A DNA stretch of 64,000 bases, taken from assembly GCF_039539525.1 (NCBI RefSeq), contig NZ_BAABDH010000016.1, positions 124,001-188,000 of the forward strand, in the 5' to 3' direction. How positions within the stretch are numbered: position 1 is the stretch's first letter; each line of letters starts with the position of its first letter. The position numbers and the translations under genes are program-made. This document shows, piece by piece, positions 59,526 through 64,000 of the stretch. Below the pieces are notes generated by a model. That model did not search any database, was not told the DNA's origin, and saw only the letters and a program-made list of their open reading frames with translations. This DNA comes from Hymenobacter algoricola. Lineage in GTDB: Bacteria; Bacteroidota; Bacteroidia; Cytophagales; Hymenobacteraceae.

Positions 59526-60227
59526 GTGACCCCCGAGTCTGCCCCCCGTCCCGACCTGCTGCGCCTCCCCTACGACGACTACCGGGCCATGCCCGCCATT
59601 GCCAACTCCGACCTTTCCCGCCTGCGCGACGCGCTGAACGGGCGCTACGAGAAGCCCGCTTCCATGGCCGGGGCCCTGGGGCTGGGCACCGCTTTCCACA
59701 CGGCCCTGCTCGAGCCCGATCTGTACGAGGCCGGGCAGGCCGGCATCAACGACACGCTGGTGTGGTGGATGGTGGAAGGCGTGCGCCTCCGGCCCGAGCT
59801 GGTGGAGCTGCTCGATACCGGCACGCCCGAGCCCAGCTGCATTTTTACTGAGCCCACCACGGGCACGCTCTGCAAGCTCCGCGCCGACCTGGTCGTGCCC
59901 GGCACCAGCCAGGGCTACACTATCATCGACTTCAAAACCACCGCCGCCCGCGACTACGACCACTTCCTGGCCCAGTGCAGCGGCTACGACTACGACCGGC
60001 AGGCCGCCTTCTACCTCGATGCCCTGCAGGCCGACCGGTTTCTGCTGGTGGGCGTGCAGAAGGTGGAGCCCTTCAGCGTGTTCACGGTGGAGGTGTCGCC
60101 GCACATGCTGGCCGAGGGACGGGCCAAGTACCTGCGGCTGCTGCGGTTTCTGCAGCCCACGGCCCAGGTGCCGGCCTATCTGTCGGAGGCCGTGCGCGAT
60201 ATTACCCAGGGGTTGAGCGGGGAATAA
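59526..60227 (+). CDS. RecE/ExoVIII-like PD-(D/E)XK nuclease domain protein
   Basis: 233 residues from the GTG giving MTPESAPRPD; a TTG at 59430 would add a poorly conserved 32. Motifs match the PD-(D/E)XK set of exodeoxyribonuclease VIII: YDDYRAMPAIANSDLSRLRD, GTAFHTALLEP (metal-site His), ADLVV with IIDFKTT (Asp...Asp-x-Lys core) and YDRQAAFYLDAL (Gln-x3-Tyr). Such nucleases usually belong to phage recombination modules with an annealing protein (RecT/Erf), but none is nearby. Its host role is unknown; it may be a domesticated phage gene. Confidence 0.8.
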   Translation: MTPESAPRPDLLRLPYDDYRAMPAIANSDLSRLRDALNGRYEKPASMAGALGLGTAFHTALLEPDLYEAGQAGINDTLVWWMVEGVRLRPELVELLDTGTPEPSCIFTEPTTGTLCKLRADLVVPGTSQGYTIIDFKTTAARDYDHFLAQCSGYDYDRQAAFYLDALQADRFLLVGVQKVEPFSVFTVEVSPHMLAEGRAKYLRLLRFLQPTAQVPAYLSEAVRDITQGLSGE

Positions 60228-60238
60228 AACCCGCCGCC

Positions 60239-60260
60239 GCGGCCCGCCGGGCCGCTTTTA
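60239..60260 (+). terminator. terminator of the RecE-like gene
   Basis: GCGGCCC/GGGCCGC with a 3-base loop and TTTTA, 12 bases after the stop. Confidence 0.7.
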
Positions 60261-60315
60261 CCCGGGCTTCGGAACTGCGCCGGCGGCGGCGGCGGAAAAA
60301 AATAGCCGCCATTCA

Positions 60316-60347
60316 TTTGGATGTAAATAATAGTTCTTCTATACTTG
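60316..60347 (+). promoter_or_regulatory. promoter of the asparagine leader and asnA
   Basis: TTTG (60316-60319), 20 bases, TATACTTG (60340-60347; seven of eight bases of the -7 consensus). Predicted start of transcription is about 60353, giving a leader of about 23 bases before the small open frame. No other convincing promoter lies between here and asnA. Confidence 0.75.
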
Positions 60348-60375
60348 TTCTATCCAGCTCAAAAAGCACCCGAAA

Positions 60376-60483
60376 ATGCCGCTTTTCCTCCGCAATATTC
60401 TCCAGAACAATAACTCGAATAATAATTTATTCCGAGACAGGGAGGCTATTGTTCCGAAGGAAAAACGAGAGAACAATAAATAA
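60376..60483 (+). CDS. Asn-rich leader peptide upstream of asnA
   Basis: 35 residues from the ATG at 60376: nine Asn, six of them within residues 11-17 (NNN-Ser-NNN), plus Asn7, Asn33 and Asn34. Codons are AAC and AAT mixed. It is too short for ordinary gene finding, AT-rich against about 65% GC around it, and has no export signal or domain. Flanked by a promoter 28 bases upstream and a terminator 7 bases past its stop. By analogy with his, thr and leu leader peptides its translation rate, limited by Asn-tRNA charge, would decide whether transcription continues into asnA. The peptide itself probably has no function. Confidence 0.8.
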   Translation: MPLFLRNILQNNNSNNNLFRDREAIVPKEKRENNK

Positions 60484-60490
60484 CAGAAAG

Positions 60491-60522
60491 AGCCTTCCTG
60501 ATATCGGGAAGGCTTTTTTTTT
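60491..60522 (+). terminator. attenuator terminator upstream of asnA
   Basis: AGCCTTCCTG pairs with CGGGAAGGCT around an ATAT loop, followed by nine T. It ends 178 bases before the asnA ATG, so read-through is required for asnA expression. Confidence 0.9.
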
Positions 60523-60580
60523 GCTCGATCTGCGCTCTGCCTGCCTTCGGTTGCAAGTTCCCGGCGCGGTGTTTCCCGCA

Positions 60581-60619
60581 CTTTTTTAAAGCGGCTCATT
60601 CTGGTTTTTTTTAAAAAAG
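60581..60619. repeat. AT-rich inverted repeat between attenuator and asnA
   Basis: CTTTTTTAAA (60581-60590) pairs with TTTAAAAAAG (60610-60619), 19-base loop. No following T-run. It may stabilise the 5' end of the processed asnA mRNA, or be incidental. Confidence 0.35.
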
Positions 60620-60700
60620 CTACCCACCCGGGGAACGGTAATTCTCTGCGCCAAAAACAAGCACTTTTCACCCAAAACCTTCACCCTGATACCTACTGCC

Positions 60701-61708
60701 ATGACTGCCCCGCAGCTTCTCAAAACCGAGGAATCCATTGGATTCGTGAAAGAAACCTTCGCCCGGGAGCTGGCCCGCCAGCTCCACCTGAGCAAGGTGT
60801 CGTCGCCCATTGCCGTGCTCGACGGTACCGGCATCAACGACGATTTGAACGGCACCGAGCGGCCCGTTCATTTCCCCATCAAAGCCATGGCGGAGCAGCG
60901 CGCGGTGGTGGTGCACTCCCTGGCCAAGTGGAAGCGCGTGCGCCTGCAGGAGTTGGGCATCGCGCCGGGCAAGGGCCTGCTCACCGACATGCGCGCCCTG
61001 CGCCCCGACGAAGACTACAGCCCCATCCACTCCATCTACGTGGACCAGTGGGACTGGGAGCAGCACATGGCGCCCGAGCAGCGCACCACGGCCTTTCTGA
61101 AGGCGACGGTGGAGAAGATTTATGCGGCGCTGAAAACCACTGAGGCGCAGGTGACGGCTGAATATCCCGAAATCACGCCCGTGCTGCCTGAGCAAATCAC
61201 GTTTCTCTACGCCGAGGACCTGCTGCGCCAGTACCCCGGCCTGACGCCCAAGCAGCGGGAGCACGAAGCCACGAAGGAGTTTGGGGCGGTATTTCTGATG
61301 GGCATCGGCGGCGAGCTGGCCCACGGGGAGCCCCACGACGGCCGGGCCCCCGACTACGACGACTGGAGCACCCGCAACGAGGACGGCTACCAGGGCCTCA
61401 ACGGCGACATTCTGCTCTGGCACCCGGTGCTGCAAACCTCGTTTGAAGTGTCGTCGATGGGAATTCGGGTGGACAAGCACGCCCTGGCGCACCAGCTGGC
61501 GCTGCGCGGCTGCTCGGAGCGCAGCGCCCTGCACTTCCACAGCCTGCTGCTCGAAGGCCAGTTGCCGCAGAGCATCGGCGGCGGTATTGGGCAGTCGCGG
61601 GTGTGCATGTTTATGCTGCGCAAGGCCCACATCGGGGAGGTACAGGTGAGCATCTGGCCCGAGGCCGTGCGCCGGGAACTGGTGGGGACGGGGGTAGAGC
61701 TGCTGTAA
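60701..61708 (+). CDS. asnA: aspartate-ammonia ligase (asparagine synthetase A)
   Basis: 335 residues, family length. Signatures in order: SIGFVKETFARELARQL, HSLAKWKR, RALRPDEDYSPIHSIYVDQWDWE, GAVFLMGIGG, RAPDYDDWSTRNE, NGDILLWHPVLQTSFEVSSMGIRVD and QSIGGGIGQSR. The fold is that of class II aminoacyl-tRNA synthetases; it makes Asn from Asp, ammonia and ATP. It is a single-gene unit with a terminator behind it and a predicted Asn attenuator in front. Neither a T-box nor AsnC-like gene is seen nearby. Confidence 0.97.
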   Translation: MTAPQLLKTEESIGFVKETFARELARQLHLSKVSSPIAVLDGTGINDDLNGTERPVHFPIKAMAEQRAVVVHSLAKWKRVRLQELGIAPGKGLLTDMRALRPDEDYSPIHSIYVDQWDWEQHMAPEQRTTAFLKATVEKIYAALKTTEAQVTAEYPEITPVLPEQITFLYAEDLLRQYPGLTPKQREHEATKEFGAVFLMGIGGELAHGEPHDGRAPDYDDWSTRNEDGYQGLNGDILLWHPVLQTSFEVSSMGIRVDKHALAHQLALRGCSERSALHFHSLLLEGQLPQSIGGGIGQSRVCMFMLRKAHIGEVQVSIWPEAVRRELVGTGVELL

Positions 61709-61734
61709 CCGGGGAGTTAGCCGGCAGCTAAAAC

Positions 61735-61774
61735 CGAAAAGGGAGAATGGATGGCGGTCCGTTCTTCCTTTTCG
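61735..61774 (+). terminator. terminator of asnA
   Basis: A 17-bp stem (two G-U pairs), CGAAAAGGGAGAATGGA with TCCGTTCTTCCTTTTCG, 6-base loop TGGCGG, between convergent genes; 26 bases after the stop. Confidence 0.75.
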
Positions 61775-61868
61775 TGTTTCTGGCTTTTTCTGCCCCTGCT
61801 GCCCCGCCTCCTTTATATTTCTCCGCTCCGGATAACGGACGGAAGCGCGGCGCTGCGGCTGTTCAGCG

Positions 61869-62888
61869 CTACTTCACAATCTCAAACTCCGGGAAGGAGG
61901 AGAAGTCGACGAACTGGCCTTTCTGCATCAGCCTGAGCTCCTGCTTCAGGTTTTTGGCGTTGCTGCGGGTGGTGTAGTCGGTGTCGAGAGCGGCCAAGTC
62001 GGGCTTGCCGGCGTTGACCCAGGCCGTGTACCAGTAGTTGGCCGCGGCCTGGGTAGCCGTGCGCAGCTGGCGCTCCACCATGTGCCGGAGGGCCGTGTGG
62101 TAGCTCAGGGCGTAGGGCGGGGAGTGAATCTGGCTGTTGAACACGTTCTTTTTCACCTGCCCCTGGGCATCCACGGCGTAGAGGGCGGCGGCGGGAGTAG
62201 CGGCGGCCAGCTGCTTTTCGATGAGCAGCAGCGTGTCGGCGGCAGCGTGGCTCTGGGCAATCAGGCGCCAGGTTTCGGCCACGGGGTCGATGACGCGGGG
62301 CTCGGCCACCCGGAAGTTGTAGTCTTTGCCAAACCGCTCCACCAGCTGCGACTCGAAAAAGGCGTGCACGCCCTTCTGGCCGGTGAGCTGGCCGTCGTGG
62401 TTGGCAGACGTGTGCAGGGGCTGCATGGCGTCGCCGAGGTAGTGGCCCAGGTCGGCGGCCAGAAACAGGATGTCATCCTTACGGCCGTTTTTCATGGCCT
62501 GGGTCAGCTTGCCCATCATGTCCTGAATGTACCAGGGTAGCCGGCCGCTCTTGTCGAGCAGGGCCGCGTCATACCTGGCGTAGGCTGCCTGGGAAGTCTG
62601 GGGCAGCTGGCTGAGGGGGCCGGGGCCAAAGTCTTCCAGGTCGATGAAATGGCGGGGAAACTCCGCCCGGTCGTTGATGGAGTACTTGCGCAGGTCGGGC
62701 ACCACCGACTCTTCCACCATGAAGTCGATGTGGTTGTAGAAAAACGTGCGCAGCGGGGCGGGCAGCGCCAGCACGGCGGCGCGGTTGATGCGCTGATGAC
62801 CCCAGGTGCCCCAGGCAAACAGAAAGGAGGGAGCCACCAGCAGGAAAGCCAGCACGGGCAGCCAGCGGCGGCGGGAGAAGGTGAGCAT
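61869..62888 (-). CDS. S1/P1-type zinc nuclease or zinc-dependent phospholipase C
   Basis: 339 residues from the ATG giving MLTFSRRRWLPVL; a longer frame upstream is GC-rich and unlikely. Signal peptide about 1-25, after which the mature protein would begin with Trp26 (WGTWGH), matching the N-terminal Trp and following His that bind zinc in S1/P1 nucleases. Further ligands: HFIDLEDF, ADLGHYLGDAMQPLHTSANHDG, HAFFESQL. The superfamily includes single-strand nucleases and phospholipases C; the choice cannot be made from sequence. Exported; a promoter is visible upstream. Confidence 0.88.
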   Translation of the reverse strand: MLTFSRRRWLPVLAFLLVAPSFLFAWGTWGHQRINRAAVLALPAPLRTFFYNHIDFMVEESVVPDLRKYSINDRAEFPRHFIDLEDFGPGPLSQLPQTSQAAYARYDAALLDKSGRLPWYIQDMMGKLTQAMKNGRKDDILFLAADLGHYLGDAMQPLHTSANHDGQLTGQKGVHAFFESQLVERFGKDYNFRVAEPRVIDPVAETWRLIAQSHAAADTLLLIEKQLAAATPAAALYAVDAQGQVKKNVFNSQIHSPPYALSYHTALRHMVERQLRTATQAAANYWYTAWVNAGKPDLAALDTDYTTRSNAKNLKQELRLMQKGQFVDFSSFPEFEIVK

Positions 62889-62925
62889 GAGCAGGAAAGG
62901 TGGAAACAGGGGAGACGAGACCAGG

Positions 62926-62956
62926 CAAAGTTCCGGCCTTTGGTGGCAGGAACAAA
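62926..62956 (-). promoter_or_regulatory. promoter of the S1/P1-type gene
   Basis: Minus-strand TTTG (62953-62956), 19 bases, GAACTTTG (62926-62933; seven of eight consensus bases). Leader about 30 bases. Confidence 0.55.
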
Positions 62957-63112
62957 GCCGTGGGAGCGGGAAAAGTGCCGGCCGCCGCGGCCGCCGGGCG
63001 GGAAGTCGTTTGCGCCCGGTCCGCGGCCTCAACCCAACCCCAGCCCGCCGCCTGCGTTGATATCAGCCTCCACCCGCTCCACTGCTTCTTTCGCTTATTT
63101 TCCCTGCGCCCC

Positions 63113-63427
63113 ATGGACCCCAAGCCCAAACAGCCCGCCAGCCCCGCCCCAACCGGCCCCGCCACCAGAAGCACCGTGTACCCCGACCAGCCCACCGTGG
63201 ACCCGGCGCCCCAGCCCGCCGAGAGCCCGCCCGCCGAGAGCCAGCCGGCCCCGGCCCCCGAAGCCGCGCCGCCCGCTGAGCCCGCCGGGCCGACAACGCC
63301 CGCCGCCGAGCCCGAACAAGCCGACGGCGAGCAGACCCTGACCGACCCCACCACTCCCGTGCAGCCCGATACCAGCGGCGAAACCGACCCCGGCGCCAGC
63401 GCCAACAATGACGCGCATCCGCTGTAG
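63113..63427 (+). CDS. Pro/Ala-rich disordered protein
   Basis: 104 residues from the ATG giving MDPKPKQPASPAP. Almost entirely Pro, Ala, Glu, Thr and Gln, acidic towards the C-terminus, with no signal or fold. It may be a real small disordered protein, as seen in relatives, or a chance open frame in GC-rich DNA; the ATG and clean stop favour a gene but evidence is thin. Confidence 0.45.
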   Translation: MDPKPKQPASPAPTGPATRSTVYPDQPTVDPAPQPAESPPAESQPAPAPEAAPPAEPAGPTTPAAEPEQADGEQTLTDPTTPVQPDTSGETDPGASANNDAHPL

Positions 63428-63601
63428 CTCCACCCGCAGACCCCCGGCCCCACCGCCTTGGCCGCCACGCACGGCGGGGTTTTGACGGCCCTCATCCAAA
63501 AATCCCGACTGCGGAAGCGGCCGGGGTTTTTGCCGGCAGAAACTCTATCTTGAATCGGCGGCGGAGCGTGGGGATTGATTCACTTTATCAGCAGCACTAC
63601 C

Positions 63602-63979
63602 ATGAGCCAGAACAACCCGCTACTAGCCCCGATGAAAGGCACCGAGCACCGCGAAGTCGGCGGCGTGCAGATTGATATGATGCGCACCGGCGACGCGCGA
63701 GTGAAGCGGGTGGTGTACCCGGTGGGCTTCCGCTGGTCGAAAAACATGCGGCCGGTGGTGGGCACCACCCTGTGCATGCACGCCCACGTGGGCTTCCTGG
63801 CCCAGGGCCAGATCAACATTCAGTACGCCGACGGCGAAACCGTCGAGTTTGTGGCCCCCCAGGTGGTGGCCATTGCCCCGGGCCACGAGGGCTGGGTGGT
63901 GGGCGACACGCCCGCCGTGCTCATCGAATTCGACTTTGAAGGGGAAACCGTGCAGCGTATGGGCCTGGCGCCGCGGTGA
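63602..63979 (+). CDS. small cupin-domain protein
   Basis: 125 residues from the ATG giving MSQNNPLLAPMKG; an earlier start would add nine. Single cupin fold: motif 1 region YPVGFRWSKNMRP...TLCMHAHVGFLAQGQINIQYADGE and motif 2 region PQVVAIAPGHEGWVVGDTPAVLIEFDF. The His pair in MHAHV could bind a metal. Function unknown; it lies close to the window's end. Confidence 0.75.
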   Translation: MSQNNPLLAPMKGTEHREVGGVQIDMMRTGDARVKRVVYPVGFRWSKNMRPVVGTTLCMHAHVGFLAQGQINIQYADGETVEFVAPQVVAIAPGHEGWVVGDTPAVLIEFDFEGETVQRMGLAPR

Positions 63980-64000
63980 GACCGGGAAGGAACAAGCGGA

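Larger units (their letters stand above)
60353..60522 (+). promoter_or_regulatory. predicted asparagine attenuator controlling asnA
   Basis: The leader transcript contains a 35-codon Asn-rich frame, two alternative structures and an intrinsic terminator. Antiterminator: bases 60438-60447 pair with 60491-60500 (10 pairs, one G-U). Terminator: 60491-60500 pair with 60505-60514 (10 pairs, one G-U) followed by T9. They share the same arm, so they exclude each other. A third stem (60405-60412 with 60447-60454, and 60414-60436 inside it) holds the Asn codons. A ribosome stalled there would expose 60438 onward. Mechanism inferred, not tested. Confidence 0.8.

Noticed and set aside
60353..60700. Asn T-box riboswitch upstream of asnA
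   Set aside because: No T-box consensus or specifier-loop structure is seen; the Asn-rich frame and competing stems fit ribosome-mediated attenuation instead.

Overview
The window is chromosomal DNA of a GC-rich member of the Bacteroidota, most like a Hymenobacter-type member of the Cytophagales. Evidence: type IX secretion genes (a PorV-like/PorU-like pair) and cargo with type A and type B sorting tails, PadR-PspC-DUF2807 and LolE-type genes, and promoters of the Bacteroidota form (TTTG/TTTC, about 20 bases, TAnnTTTG). Genus assignment is inference. No phage, insertion sequence, CRISPR array or rRNA is visible; there is one tRNA (Lys-UUU).

Layout. 0-5 kb: tail of a CCA-adding enzyme and a PadR-PspC stress operon with a visible autoregulatory operator. 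4.4-10.8 kb: PorV2-like and giant PorU2-like sortase. 10.9-25.5 kb: housekeeping genes (folA, fmt, NamZ-type muramidase, LolE-type permease, M23 peptidase, ferredoxin-NADP reductase-like protein, M3 peptidase, thiL, rlmD) mixed with small secreted proteins and several intergenic inverted-repeat elements. 25.8-33.8 kb: two large type IX-secreted surface proteins, one with eight tandem Ig/PKD-like modules. 34-38.9 kb: SDR, TPR/SH3 protein, tRNA-Lys, OmpA-family protein, YgjP-type metallopeptidase. 39-43 kb: stand-alone CheB plus PAS histidine kinase. 43-50 kb: decayed aldo/keto reductase, a PaoABC-type periplasmic aldehyde oxidoreductase operon, a Tat-exported SDR and an SdiA-regulated-like protein. 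51-59 kb: TolC-CusB-CusA-type efflux system with its own two-component system. 59-64 kb: a GDSL hydrolase remnant, a RecE-like nuclease, asnA with an upstream leader, an S1/P1-type nuclease, a Pro/Ala-rich protein and a cupin.

The most exciting item is upstream of asnA (60316-60700). A promoter is followed by a 35-codon open frame with nine Asn codons (seven of them in two clusters split by one Ser), then, 7 nt past its stop, an intrinsic terminator. A 10-nt segment just downstream of the Asn codons can pair with the whole 5' arm of that terminator. This is the architecture of ribosome-mediated attenuation, here for asparagine and controlling aspartate-ammonia ligase. Other notable items are a four-unit 22-bp palindromic array upstream of rlmD, apparently leaderless thiL and rlmD, a redoxin-PaoA fusion with an internal Tat signal, and two decayed genes.
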